A stretch of 46,043 nt of DNA from contig DKUL01000002.1 in the NCBI GenBank assembly GCA_002490665.1, positions 1 to 46,043 on the forward strand. The letters are read 5' to 3'. The translations under genes were made by a program, and so were the position numbers. Positions within the stretch are counted from its first letter, which is position 1; each line of letters starts with the position of its first letter. The DNA is from Lachnospiraceae bacterium UBA7205. GTDB lineage: Bacteria; Bacillota; Clostridia; Lachnospirales; Lachnospiraceae. The notes below the pieces were generated by a model that worked only from the letters and a program-made list of their open reading frames with translations, ran no database searches and had not been told where the DNA came from. Positions 7,458 through 16,201 of this stretch are shown here, piece after piece.

Positions 7458-8723
7458 TTATTTAATACTGCCGTAATCGGTCACTTTGACGGTTGTTGAC
7501 GGCATCGCTGAAATATCGTTGGAAACCTTGATTTCGCCGTTGTACATTCCTTTCACCAGCGCGCGGTAATCCTCCTCCGTAAATGCATCACTCCACTGTG
7601 TGCTCTTTATCGGGAGCTGTACATAATTTTCTTCCGGATTCTCCGATACCATTCCGAGGTTCTCAATCTTTCCTGCATGCTCGCTCCACTTTCCATCCCT
7701 GATATCGTTGAGGATTGTATTGACTGTCGCGGAAAGTCCCTTCATTGCGGAAGTGATTGTCATTCCTTCTCCATACTTCCCATCAATGACAGGCTGCTGG
7801 TCAGAGTCCACACCGATTACCTTTCCGTTCACCTTTCCTGCTGCCTCTGCCGCTGATGTGTAGATACCGCCGCCGCATGCAAAGACAACCTCGACATTTT
7901 TCGTGCCGTACCATGTATCCATGGCACTTGTGATGTCCGCATCGCCATAGAACTGTCCGCCACATACGTATTCTACCTCAACCTCGTTTGCAATGCCAAG
8001 TTCTGTCGCCGCAGCGTCAATTCCCTGTACATAACCATATCCGAACCGGGTAACTGCGGGAACGGACATGCCGCCGAGGAATCCAAGATGCTTATAACCT
8101 GATTTTACTGCCGCATAGCCTGCCATATATCCGGAAAGCTCCTCCTGATATGTGCAGCAGTAAACATTGGCTTCATTGTAGTAGTCTGTCACATTGTAGT
8201 CTGCCGGGTTGTAAGTATATCCTTCCCCCACACCCTTTTCGCAGATATCGCCTGCGCTCACGTCAAGCGCCACAAACTTCACATCAGGATACATCTCAGG
8301 CTGTGTGACAACTGCCGCCGCAAACATGTAGCCCGGCATTACGATGACATTCGCGCCGCCTGCCACTGCCTGGTCGACACTCGCGCTTCTTGCCTCGTCG
8401 GAATCGCTGTCCGGTTTGTAATAGGTAAATGGCACATCATTAATCTCTGCCCATGCCTTACATGACTCGTAAGTTGTCTGGTTAAAGCTCTGGTCCGTAA
8501 TGTCACCGGAGTCCGTAATCATTGCAATGTTCATGTCGGAAGCAGATGCTGTATTGGAATCTGCCGCCCCGTCGTCTGGTGTCTCCGCGCCTGTAGTATC
8601 TCCTTTGGATGTCTCCGCTCCGGCACTGCCCGTGTTATCCCCGGAGCCACCGTCGGAACCGCATGCTGCCAAGGATAAAACCATGGCAGAAGCCAAAATA
8701 AGTGACAATGCTTTCTTCTTCAT
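7458..8723 (-). CDS. nupN: BMP-family nucleoside-binding lipoprotein (NupN-like)
   Basis: Extracellular, lipid-anchored solute-binding protein that delivers nucleosides to the permease pair. The signal peptide MKKKALSLILASAMVLSLAAC ends in a lipobox (LAAC, Cys21), followed by a long Gly/Ser/Thr/Asp linker of about 45 residues. The mature domain starts NIAMITDSGDITDQSFNQ, the hallmark of the Bmp/TmpC/PnrA family. Later family stretches are AGGANVIVMPGYMF, LGFLGGMSVPAVTRFGYGY and VFACGGGIYTSAAEAA with KVIGVDSDQQ. GGGAGG lies 8 bases before the ATG. The gene starts only 40 bp after purA and may be read through from it. Substrate (purine nucleoside) is inferred from the neighbours. Confidence 0.9.
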   Translation of the reverse strand: MKKKALSLILASAMVLSLAACGSDGGSGDNTGSAGAETSKGDTTGAETPDDGAADSNTASASDMNIAMITDSGDITDQSFNQTTYESCKAWAEINDVPFTYYKPDSDSDEARSASVDQAVAGGANVIVMPGYMFAAAVVTQPEMYPDVKFVALDVSAGDICEKGVGEGYTYNPADYNVTDYYNEANVYCCTYQEELSGYMAGYAAVKSGYKHLGFLGGMSVPAVTRFGYGYVQGIDAAATELGIANEVEVEYVCGGQFYGDADITSAMDTWYGTKNVEVVFACGGGIYTSAAEAAGKVNGKVIGVDSDQQPVIDGKYGEGMTITSAMKGLSATVNTILNDIRDGKWSEHAGKIENLGMVSENPEENYVQLPIKSTQWSDAFTEEDYRALVKGMYNGEIKVSNDISAMPSTTVKVTDYGSIK

Positions 8724-8763
8724 ACGTTTGTCCTCCCTTGGATGGCTTTCCCATCCTGCTATG

Positions 8764-10056
8764 TTATTTTTTTAGTGCACTTTTCCTGTAGATGACATCA
8801 TCCCTCGCCGGTCCGTTGCTCACAAGCGTTATCGGATATCCTATCTGTTCTTCTATAAACTCGACATACTTGCGGCAGTTCTCAGGAAGCTCATCATAGT
8901 TTCTGATTCCCCTGATGTCTGTCTTCCAGCCAGGTAATGTCGTCAGCACAGGCTTTGCCTTCTCCAGCCTTGATGTGACAGGAAACTGTGTCGTGACCTC
9001 CCCGTCAATCTCATAGCCGGTACATACGGGTATCTCGTCGAGATATCCAAGCACATCCAAAACAGTAAAGCAGACGTCTGTGGTTCCCTGCAGGCGGCAG
9101 CCATACTTGGATGCCACACAGTCAAACCATCCCATACGCCTCGGGCGTCCTGTTGTGGCGCCATACTCACCGCCATCTCCGCCGCGGCGTCTCAGTTCAT
9201 CTGCCTCATCCCCAAATATTTCAGACACAAATGCACCCGCGCCTACTGCTGACGAGTACGCCTTGCATACCGTATAAATCTCCTTAATCTCATATGGCGG
9301 TATTCCCGCACCGATGGCACCGTAAGCGGCAAGTGTCGATGAGGATGTTACCATCGGATAAATTCCGTGATCCGGATCCTTCAATGTGCCAAGCTGTCCC
9401 TCCAGAAGAATATTTTTTCCTGCCTTAATCGCCTCGTCAAGGTAGGCAGAGACATCGCAGACAAACGGCTGAATCATATCCCTGTACCCATGCAGCGTCT
9501 CAAGAAGTTCCGAAGGAACGATTGCCGGCTTGTGGTACAGGTGTTCCAGAATGACATTTTTCTGCTCTGTCACGCGAGCAATCTTTTCTTTCAAAAGCTC
9601 CTCGTCAAAAAGCTCGCTCACCTGGAAGCCTATCTTTGCATATTTATCCGAATAAAAAGGTGCAATCCCTGACTTTGTGGAACCGAAAGACTTTCCGCCG
9701 AGACGCTCTTCCTCATACTGGTCAAACAGGATGTGGTAGGGCATTACAATCTGCGCCCTGTCCGATACCAGTATTTTGGGCATTGGAACATTCCTGTCCG
9801 TTATGGACTGAATCTCATCCATCAGAATCGGAATATTCAAAGCCACTCCGTTTCCTATGATACTGGTCGTATGGTTATAAAATACTCCTGAAGGAAGGGT
9901 GTGAAGCGCAAACTTGCCATAATTGTTTACGATTGTGTGACCTGCGTTTGCACCGCCCTGAAAACGGATAATGATATCTGCTTCACGTGCAAGCATATCG
10001 GTAATCTTACCTTTCCCCTCGTCTCCCCAGTTCGCTCCTACTACTGCCTTTACCAT
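8764..10056 (-). CDS. purA: Adenylosuccinate synthetase
   Basis: Cytosolic GTP-dependent ligase joining IMP and aspartate to adenylosuccinate, the first committed step to AMP. The 430-residue chain has the family length. Visible motifs are VVGANWGDEGKGKITD (P-loop and catalytic Asp), FQGGANAGHTIV, IIGNGVALN, SFGSTKSGIAPFYSDK and TTTGRPRRMGWFD-type IMP-binding residues (ATTGRPRRMGW). I start it at the ATG at 10056: GGAGG is 7 bases upstream, while the ATG two codons earlier is only one base from it. A 94-bp gap after purB contains a reasonable promoter, so it may be expressed both with and apart from purCFB. Confidence 0.96.
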   Translation of the reverse strand: MVKAVVGANWGDEGKGKITDMLAREADIIIRFQGGANAGHTIVNNYGKFALHTLPSGVFYNHTTSIIGNGVALNIPILMDEIQSITDRNVPMPKILVSDRAQIVMPYHILFDQYEEERLGGKSFGSTKSGIAPFYSDKYAKIGFQVSELFDEELLKEKIARVTEQKNVILEHLYHKPAIVPSELLETLHGYRDMIQPFVCDVSAYLDEAIKAGKNILLEGQLGTLKDPDHGIYPMVTSSSTLAAYGAIGAGIPPYEIKEIYTVCKAYSSAVGAGAFVSEIFGDEADELRRRGGDGGEYGATTGRPRRMGWFDCVASKYGCRLQGTTDVCFTVLDVLGYLDEIPVCTGYEIDGEVTTQFPVTSRLEKAKPVLTTLPGWKTDIRGIRNYDELPENCRKYVEFIEEQIGYPITLVSNGPARDDVIYRKSALKK

Positions 10057-10084
10057 TGACATACCTCCGGTTCTTTATAAACTT

Positions 10085-10113
10085 TGTATATATTCGCAAT
10101 TGAATACCGTTAA
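10085..10113 (-). promoter_or_regulatory. Possible sigma-A promoter for purA
   Basis: On the minus strand TTAACG, a 17-base spacer and TATACA match four of six positions in each consensus box, just upstream of the purA ribosome binding site. I see no PurR-box pair and no purine riboswitch here. Moderate to low support from sequence alone. Confidence 0.35.
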
Positions 10114-10150
10114 TTATCATACATCTTTTTCATAGATAAGTAAAGAATAT

Positions 10151-11602
10151 TTAAACACTTATTTCCGCCTTGATGCCAAGCTCTGCCTGATTTGCCTCAA
10201 GCACCGGCTTCACCACATTGGTGAGGAAATTGTCGACCTGTACCGGTGACCTGCCTACATATTTTGCAGGATCCATCGTCGCCTGAAGCTGCTCAATCGT
10301 AAGGTTGAATTCCGGGTCGGCCGCGATAAGCTCCAGCAGATTGTTGTCCTTTCCTTCCACCTTGACATTCCTGCCCGCCTCCATTGAGAGTGTCCTGATT
10401 TTCTCGTGGAGCTCCTGACGGTTTCCTCCGTTCTTCACTGCGTCCATCATGATGTTTTCCGTTGCCATAAACGGAAGCTCTGCCATGATGTGCTTTGTGA
10501 TGACCTTATCATACACGACAAGCCCATCTACGACATTGAGACACAGGTCCAGAATGCCGTCTATGGCAAGAAATCCCTCCGGAATGGACAGCCTCTTGTT
10601 TGCCGAATCGTCAAGCGTCCTCTCAAACCACTGTGTTGCCGATGTGACGGCCGGATTGAGCGCGTCAATCATGACATATCTCGCGAGGGATGCAATCCGC
10701 TCCGAGCGCATCGGGTTTCTCTTGTACGCCATGGCTGACGAACCAATCTGGTTCTTCTCAAACGGCTCCTCCACCTCTTTTAAATGCTGTAACAGGCGGA
10801 TATCATTTGACATCTTGTGCGCCGATGCCGCAATGCCTGCAAGAATGTTCGCAACCCTGGTATCAACCTTTCTGGAATATGTCTGCCCCGATACGGCATA
10901 GCATTCTTTAAATCCCATCTTTGCGGCAATCATGGGGTCAATCTTGTCTATCGTCTCCTGGTCCCCATCAAACAGCTCCAGGAAGCTTGCCTGTGTCCCC
11001 GTCGTTCCCTTCGAGCCCAGCAGCTTGAGGCTTCCCGCAACGTACTCCAAATCCTCCAGATCCATCAAAAATTCCTGCATCCAGAGCGTTGCGCGTTTTC
11101 CGACTGTCGTCGGCTGGGCAGGCTGGAAGTGTGTAAATGCAAGTGTTGGAAGGTTCTTGTACTTGTCCGCAAACTTTGCCAGCTCGTCAATGACATTGAC
11201 CAGCTTTTTGTGCACAAGCTTGAGCGCCTCGTCCATCACGATGATGTCTGTATTGTCCCCGACATAGCACGAAGTCGCCCCAAGATGGATGATGCCCGCT
11301 GCCTTTGGACACTGCTGCCCATACGCATACACATGGCTCATGACATCATGGCGCACAAGCTTCTCGCGCTCCCTTGCCACCTCATAATTGATATCCTCGG
11401 CATGTGCCTTCAGCTCGTCAATCTGCTCCTGTGAGATGACGGGTTTCCCATTCTCACTCAGCCCCAGCTCCATCTCTGTCTCCGCAAGGGCAATCCAGAG
11501 CTTTCTCCATGTGCGGAACTTCATGTCCTGCGAAAAGATGTACTGCATTTCCTTGCTTGCATACCGCTCGGAAAGGGGACTTGTATACCTGTCTGTACTC
11601 AT
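10151..11602 (-). CDS. purB: Adenylosuccinate lyase
   Basis: Fumarase-superfamily lyase acting twice in purine synthesis: SAICAR to AICAR plus fumarate, and adenylosuccinate to AMP plus fumarate. The 483-residue chain is the longer form, similar in layout to eukaryotic ADSL. Visible are HDVMSHVYAYG (base region), IIHLGATSCYVGDNTD, LAFTHFQPAQPTTVGKR, and the signature loop IGSSAMAYKRNPMRSE, which differs from the common M-P-x-K pattern only by Ala for Pro. It starts 18 bp after purF, so they share a transcript, and both substrates come from the products of the neighbouring purC and purA enzymes. Confidence 0.96.
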   Translation of the reverse strand: MSTDRYTSPLSERYASKEMQYIFSQDMKFRTWRKLWIALAETEMELGLSENGKPVISQEQIDELKAHAEDINYEVAREREKLVRHDVMSHVYAYGQQCPKAAGIIHLGATSCYVGDNTDIIVMDEALKLVHKKLVNVIDELAKFADKYKNLPTLAFTHFQPAQPTTVGKRATLWMQEFLMDLEDLEYVAGSLKLLGSKGTTGTQASFLELFDGDQETIDKIDPMIAAKMGFKECYAVSGQTYSRKVDTRVANILAGIAASAHKMSNDIRLLQHLKEVEEPFEKNQIGSSAMAYKRNPMRSERIASLARYVMIDALNPAVTSATQWFERTLDDSANKRLSIPEGFLAIDGILDLCLNVVDGLVVYDKVITKHIMAELPFMATENIMMDAVKNGGNRQELHEKIRTLSMEAGRNVKVEGKDNNLLELIAADPEFNLTIEQLQATMDPAKYVGRSPVQVDNFLTNVVKPVLEANQAELGIKAEISV

Positions 11603-11620
11603 ATTTTTTCTCCTTTTTAC

Positions 11621-13069
11621 CTATTTATCAAAATCACCCCGGATATCCCCGGTCGGTGGCTCCATCGGATACTTTCCATTAAAGCACCCCGTACAGATGC
11701 CCAGCCCGCCGGCGACTTCCTTCAGCCTGCCGATATCCAGGTATCCCAGCGAATCGGCTCCTATGATATCCCTGATTTCATCTACCGACCTGTTGTGTGC
11801 AATCAGCTGTTCCTTCTCGGGAACATCTGTCCCAAAATAACAAGGCCATAAAAACGGCGGTGAGCTGATGCGCACATGCACTTCCTTCGCCCCTGCCTCG
11901 CGCAGCATCCTCACAATCCTGTCGGACGTTGTGCCGCGCACAATGGAATCATCAATCATAATCACGCGTTTCCCGCACACTGCTTCCCTGAGGACATTGA
12001 GCTTTACCTTTACGCTCGACTCACGGCTGCTCTGTTTTGGCTTGATAAATGTCCTGCCCACATAGCCGTTTTTCACAAATGCAGTGCCGTATGGAATCCC
12101 GGACTGCAGCGAATAACCGAGCGCTGCCGCATTTCCGGACTCCGGCACACCGACTACCAAATCTGCCTCCACCGGGGAATCCATGGCGAGGAAACGCCCT
12201 GCCTGAATCCGTGACGCATACACGCTCACGCCGTCGATATGGCTGTCCGGCCTGGCAAAATAGATATACTCAAAGATACACCTTGCCTCCTCTTCCTTTG
12301 AGAGGGCGCGTGACATGTCAGAGACAATCCCCCCATCAGGTGTGATGGTCACCGTCTCTCCCGGAAGCACATCCCGCACATACTCCGCACCGATGGTATC
12401 CAGCGCACACGTTTCCGAAGTTATGATATAACTGTTCTCCCTTCTTCCGATGCAGAGCGGCTTAAACCCATAGGGGTCACGCGCGCCAATCAGTTTCCTG
12501 GGGCTCATCACGACAAGCGAATAAGCGCCCTTTATCTTCTGGCATGCGTTGTTTACGGCCTGTTCGACAGTCCTGGTGTTAAGGCGTTCCCGCGCTATGT
12601 GGTAGGCGATGACCTCCGAGTCAATGGTTGTCTGGAAGATGGCTCCCGTGTATTCCAGGTCATGCCTGAGCGCCGGCGCGTTAATCAGGTTGCCGTTGTG
12701 GGCGAGCGCAAGTGTTCCTTTCACATAATTCAGTACAAGGGGCTGCGCGTTCTCGCGCGTGGATGCGCCCGCCGTGGAATAGCGCACATGTCCCACGCCG
12801 ATATCGCCTTTCAGCGGTTCAAGATTGTCTGGCGTAAACACTTCATTGACCAGCCCCATTCCCTTGTAGGATGTCACTTTTCCCTTTGGTCCTCCTGTCT
12901 CACTCACGGCAATGCCACAGCTCTCCTGTCCCCTGTGCTGCAGCGCAAAAAGCCCGTAATAAATCGTGGAGGCGACATTGTGTCCGTCAAAATCATAGAT
13001 GCCAAAGACGCCGCACTCCTCATTCAGCCCTGTCTCGTCTATATTCCTGTCTATATCATCATTGTACAT
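11621..13069 (-). CDS. purF: Amidophosphoribosyltransferase
   Basis: Commits PRPP to purine synthesis, using glutamine to make phosphoribosylamine. The N-terminal Ntn glutaminase domain is preceded by a propeptide of about 18 residues (through NEE), which must be removed to expose the catalytic Cys19 (CGVFGIYD). The C-terminal PRTase domain has VIMIDDSIVRGTTS. Cysteines at EARCIFEY, LWPCYFG and GICTGCFNG match the four ligands of the oxygen-sensitive [4Fe-4S] cluster of the B. subtilis type, which fits an anaerobe. The gene lies 31 bp after purC and 18 bp before purB. The propeptide looks slightly longer than in B. subtilis; the start could be a few codons different since the AGAGGAG element is 14 bases away. 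Confidence 0.95.
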   Translation of the reverse strand: MYNDDIDRNIDETGLNEECGVFGIYDFDGHNVASTIYYGLFALQHRGQESCGIAVSETGGPKGKVTSYKGMGLVNEVFTPDNLEPLKGDIGVGHVRYSTAGASTRENAQPLVLNYVKGTLALAHNGNLINAPALRHDLEYTGAIFQTTIDSEVIAYHIARERLNTRTVEQAVNNACQKIKGAYSLVVMSPRKLIGARDPYGFKPLCIGRRENSYIITSETCALDTIGAEYVRDVLPGETVTITPDGGIVSDMSRALSKEEEARCIFEYIYFARPDSHIDGVSVYASRIQAGRFLAMDSPVEADLVVGVPESGNAAALGYSLQSGIPYGTAFVKNGYVGRTFIKPKQSSRESSVKVKLNVLREAVCGKRVIMIDDSIVRGTTSDRIVRMLREAGAKEVHVRISSPPFLWPCYFGTDVPEKEQLIAHNRSVDEIRDIIGADSLGYLDIGRLKEVAGGLGICTGCFNGKYPMEPPTGDIRGDFDK

Positions 13070-13100
13070 AATTTTTCCAAATACTCCTCTTTGTGAAGCA

Positions 13101-13973
13101 CTACTTAAATTCCTTGCCTGTCAGCAGGGCAAATGCCTCTTTGTACTTATCCACCGTCTTCGTGACAACTTCCTCCGGCAGAAGGTTGTCGTTGTCCGGA
13201 TTTGCCTTGAGCCAGTCGCGCACAAACTGCTTGTCAAAGGAAGGCTGTCCCTTTCCCGCCTCATATCCCTCCAGAGGCCAGAACCGCGAGCTGTCCGGTG
13301 TCAGCATCTCGTCCCCGAGCACGATATTTCCATTCCCGTCAAGGCCAAACTCAAACTTGGTGTCTGCGATAATGATACCTTTTTCCAGCGCATATTCCGC
13401 ACATTTCTTATAGAGGGCGATGGTCGCATCCTTTATCTTTCCGGCATACTCCGCACCCTTTCCCGGATATTTCTCCTCAAGCACCTCGATGCTTCTCTCA
13501 AAAGAAATATTTTCATCATGCAGCCCAATGTCAGCCTTTGTGCTCGGCGTATAGATCGGCTCCGGGAGCTTCTCGGACTCCGAAAGCCCTTCCGGAAGCC
13601 TGATACCGCATACAGTGCCGTTCTCCTTGTAGCTTGCCCAGCCGCTTCCCGTGATATATCCGCGCACGATGCACTCGATGGGAAGCATCTCGAGCTTCCG
13701 GCACATCATGCTATTTCCGTCAAATCTATCGTTTTGGAAGAATTCAGGCATATCCTTGACATCCACGGAAAGCATATGGTTCGGTACTACATCCTTCGTG
13801 AAATCAAACCAGAACCTGGACATCTGTGTCAGTATTGCGCCCTTGTTGGTTATCTTGTTTTTCAGAATCACATCAAAAGCGGAAATCCTGTCTGTCGCAA
13901 CAATAATCAGACTGTCCCCGTTGTCATATACCTCACGTACTTTACCTTCTTTAATTGGTGCAAATTCCTGCAT
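13101..13973 (-). CDS. purC: SAICAR synthetase
   Basis: Condenses CAIR with aspartate using ATP to give SAICAR; PurB then acts on the product. The 290-residue chain is of the longer SAICAR synthetase form. Motifs include the glycine-rich nucleotide strand IKEGKVREVYDNGDSLIIVATDRISAFD, the signature LPIECIVRGYITGSGW, and ADTKFEFGLD with GDEMLTPDSSRFWP near the C-terminus. GAGGAGG precedes the start. As the first gene of the purC-purF-purB run it probably carries the operon promoter in the roughly 75 bp between it and the terminator upstream; I could not identify convincing boxes, a PurR site or a riboswitch there. Confidence 0.95.
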   Translation of the reverse strand: MQEFAPIKEGKVREVYDNGDSLIIVATDRISAFDVILKNKITNKGAILTQMSRFWFDFTKDVVPNHMLSVDVKDMPEFFQNDRFDGNSMMCRKLEMLPIECIVRGYITGSGWASYKENGTVCGIRLPEGLSESEKLPEPIYTPSTKADIGLHDENISFERSIEVLEEKYPGKGAEYAGKIKDATIALYKKCAEYALEKGIIIADTKFEFGLDGNGNIVLGDEMLTPDSSRFWPLEGYEAGKGQPSFDKQFVRDWLKANPDNDNLLPEEVVTKTVDKYKEAFALLTGKEFK

Positions 13974-14050
13974 TGTTTCTTCCTCCTCGTTTCCATGCGT
14001 TTTCTCAATGATAAAACTGATTGCAGCACGTTTCCCTTCCGCGTCTGTGC

Positions 14051-14095
14051 AGAAAAAGAAAACAGCTGCGGCTATTAAAAAACAGCCCCAACTGT
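14051..14095 (-). terminator. Intrinsic terminator ending the 14-26 kb operon
   Basis: On the minus strand ACAGTTGGGGCT pairs with AGCCGCAGCTGT (12 positions, one G-G mismatch and one G-U) around a 10-base loop, followed by TTTTCTTTTTC. It lies 22 bases after the stop of the coiled-coil membrane gene and separates that operon from purC. Confidence 0.85.
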
Positions 14096-14116
14096 ATCAT
14101 ACCGATTCTTTTCTTT

Positions 14117-15298
14117 TTATGCAAGTGCTTTTTCATAATCCGACACTAAATCTAATATTTTTTCTGCATATTCAGGATACTTGTCCACAATATCCTTCAC
14201 CTCATCCTGTGCCTCCTGCGCTGCCTTGGCATTATACTCCATCTGTTTCCTAAGCTTCTGGCGCCTGATAATCAGTCCGTGCCTGATTTCCACCATCTCC
14301 TTGTTGTCAATCAGTGCCTCTGCCTGGTGAAGCCATATATTGGGGTCTGCCAGGTTGCAGCTGCGCAGAATCTTGACGAGCGCCGCCTGGTTGAAATCCA
14401 TATCCTGCTGCATCTGTTTTTCCTGTTCACGCTGGATATTTTCCTCAAGGTACTTGTCCCAGAGCTTCTTCAGCTCGTTCGAGCTGTCCACGTCATACTT
14501 GACATACAGGTATTCCAGCAGGTTCGTATTGTTGACATACCGGATTTTCACCGTGTTTTGTAGCAGTACAAGTTTATTGATGCCCTTTTCCACTTTCACA
14601 AGCTCCCTTTGCGCCTCATGGAATTTCACAAACACAAGGGCAAGCGCCGATGCCGCCACCAGCACCGCGATGGCATACCCGATTGACACGTCAAGGTGCC
14701 ACGCCGATCCTATCACTGCCAGCAGCACAATCAGAAACATCATGGATCCCACACAGATTGCCGTGATTCCCTTCATGTTTTTCTGGGAATTTATCAGCTC
14801 GTTCCTTCTGAAATAATAGGCATGCTTCTCACCCTCAAGCCTTCCCATGTCTTTCTTCACAAGCACCTGATAATCTTCGGCCTCTTTTAGCTTATTGTAT
14901 CCATCGGGCATATACTGCTCGATGCGCTCCATGCGCACGTAGTCCTCCATTTTCATGATATGGCGCTTTTTATCGAGCCTTTCCTTGCTGTTTCCAATGT
15001 CCAGAATTTTCTTTGCATATGTGCGCAGCTGTTCTTTTACATCCTCCTTCTGAGCCTCTATCTCCTCCATGTCAGTCAGGTAGGACGTGACAAGATTATA
15101 CTCGCCCCCCAGCGCATCCAGCTCCCTTGCCGCCTCCGACATCTGTTCCAGGCATGCCTTCACATAATGTTCGCGCTGTTTCTTGTCATGCATGTCAATA
15201 TTGTCGCGTTTTAAGGTCTCCTCCTCCCAGTCGTACACATTTTCATACGTCTCCGGTTCTCTTTTGAAAAATCCCTTAATCTTTCCCAATAATCCCAT
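14117..15298 (-). CDS. Coiled-coil membrane protein of unknown function
   Basis: I do not recognise a named family. The 393-residue protein has a basic N-terminus (MGLLGKIKGFFKREPE), a charged helical region to about residue 175, then two adjacent hydrophobic segments around 180-225 (ITAICVGSMMFLIVLLAVIGSAW and IGYAIAVLVAASALALVFVKF). After these comes a long charged, coiled-coil-rich region to the C-terminus. With a short hairpin between the two segments, both long helical arms would face the cytoplasm. AAAGGGG lies 8 bases before the ATG. It is the last gene of the six-gene block, 33 bp after the TPR gene. A membrane anchor or scaffold for the neighbouring Hsp70-like and TPR proteins is a reasonable guess, not shown. 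Confidence 0.8.
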   Translation of the reverse strand: MGLLGKIKGFFKREPETYENVYDWEEETLKRDNIDMHDKKQREHYVKACLEQMSEAARELDALGGEYNLVTSYLTDMEEIEAQKEDVKEQLRTYAKKILDIGNSKERLDKKRHIMKMEDYVRMERIEQYMPDGYNKLKEAEDYQVLVKKDMGRLEGEKHAYYFRRNELINSQKNMKGITAICVGSMMFLIVLLAVIGSAWHLDVSIGYAIAVLVAASALALVFVKFHEAQRELVKVEKGINKLVLLQNTVKIRYVNNTNLLEYLYVKYDVDSSNELKKLWDKYLEENIQREQEKQMQQDMDFNQAALVKILRSCNLADPNIWLHQAEALIDNKEMVEIRHGLIIRRQKLRKQMEYNAKAAQEAQDEVKDIVDKYPEYAEKILDLVSDYEKALA

Positions 15299-15331
15299 GT
15301 AGGTAACCCCTTTCCTCTTGTTTCCCCTTAT

Positions 15332-16165
15332 CTAACTTTTTGTCTGCCGCTTGTAATCCTTTTTTAACTGTCTGATAAGCGCCTGCGACTGCTGGCTGTA
15401 TGTATCGAGCTGGCCGCTTAGCTTTAAGTTGGCAAGCTCCGTCACCAGCTGCCGCTCCCTGGAGTCCAGCCATTTTGCGTCAGCCTGCGCACACAGCTGT
15501 TCCACCCTTATAAAATCCTCCTCCCAGTCCGGATTATCCCTTTTGAATGTGCCATACGCATAATCCGTAAGCGCCTTTCTGCTGGCAAGGATATACGCAC
15601 ATCTTGTCTGCCTGTCAGGATGCAGGAGATACGCCTCATAGTACAAATCTGCCGCCTGCCTGTATGCAAAGTCCATCGCATAGATGGATGCCATGTTGTA
15701 GTACAAAAGTGCCCTGCCTGCACTGTCCCTTGCAGGAATGTAATCCACCAGTTCCCTGTAAATGGCAAGCGCCTGCCGGAAACGCCCCTGCTGGTATAAG
15801 TACTCTGCACGTTTCTTATACCGCTCAATCGTATTCAGGCTTGACTGCTCCTTCAGAACGCGGTCGACCTGTTTTACCGTGTTTTCATCATACATCCCTG
15901 TCCGTTCAAATATCGTCGAGACAAATGCCGCGACTGACACATGCTTGCGAACATATACATCCAGCTCGTCCGCAAGCTCCACAAGCCCGCATTCATGACG
16001 AATCCAGTTTACGAGCTCTGCCGAGACAACCGAGTCATCCAGCAGATGCACCCTTTCCATAAAATAATAACATAACTCCTCCATAGAATACAATGATATG
16101 TCGGAAAATTTTAAATAAAATGGAGTTTTTGCGTAATTTCCTATACATAAACAAACGTTATTCAT
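15332..16165 (-). CDS. TPR-repeat protein of unknown function
   Basis: A soluble helical protein of 277 residues without signal peptide. The N-terminal 100 residues contain an invariant-looking YAKTPFYLKFSDISLYSMEELCYYF segment (an amino-acid context rather than a known motif). The centre (about 113-195) reads as tandem tetratricopeptide repeats: RYKKRAEYLYQQGRFRQALAIYRELV, then ALLYYNMASIYAMDFAYRQAADLYYEAYLLHP. The C-terminus is charged helix ending in a basic tail (KKDYKRQTKS). It lies 36 bp after the Hsp70-like gene. TPR proteins are frequent Hsp70 partners, so an adaptor role is suggested by context only. The start is preceded by an odd ATGTAA start-stop pair (see next entry). Confidence 0.8.
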   Translation of the reverse strand: MNNVCLCIGNYAKTPFYLKFSDISLYSMEELCYYFMERVHLLDDSVVSAELVNWIRHECGLVELADELDVYVRKHVSVAAFVSTIFERTGMYDENTVKQVDRVLKEQSSLNTIERYKKRAEYLYQQGRFRQALAIYRELVDYIPARDSAGRALLYYNMASIYAMDFAYRQAADLYYEAYLLHPDRQTRCAYILASRKALTDYAYGTFKRDNPDWEEDFIRVEQLCAQADAKWLDSRERQLVTELANLKLSGQLDTYSQQSQALIRQLKKDYKRQTKS

Positions 16166-16171
16166 TTACAT
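16166..16171 (-). other. Start-stop codon pair directly before the TPR gene
   Basis: The ribosome binding site GGAGG is followed 4 bases later by ATGTAA and then immediately by the gene's own ATG (ATGTAAATG). A ribosome starting at the first ATG would stop at once and could reinitiate. It may be chance, or a translational dampener. The gene's own ATG is 10 bases from GGAGG. Confidence 0.4.
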
Positions 16172-16201
16172 AACTCCTCCATGCGTATAATATCGTATTC
16201 A

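Noticed and set aside
12999..14078. 359-codon plus-strand frame across purC
   Set aside because: Antisense to purF/purC, which are certain; its composition is that of a reverse-frame shadow.
13974..14116. Purine riboswitch or PurR operator before purC
   Set aside because: The conserved purine-aptamer core and paired PurR boxes were not seen; only the terminator of the upstream operon is clear.
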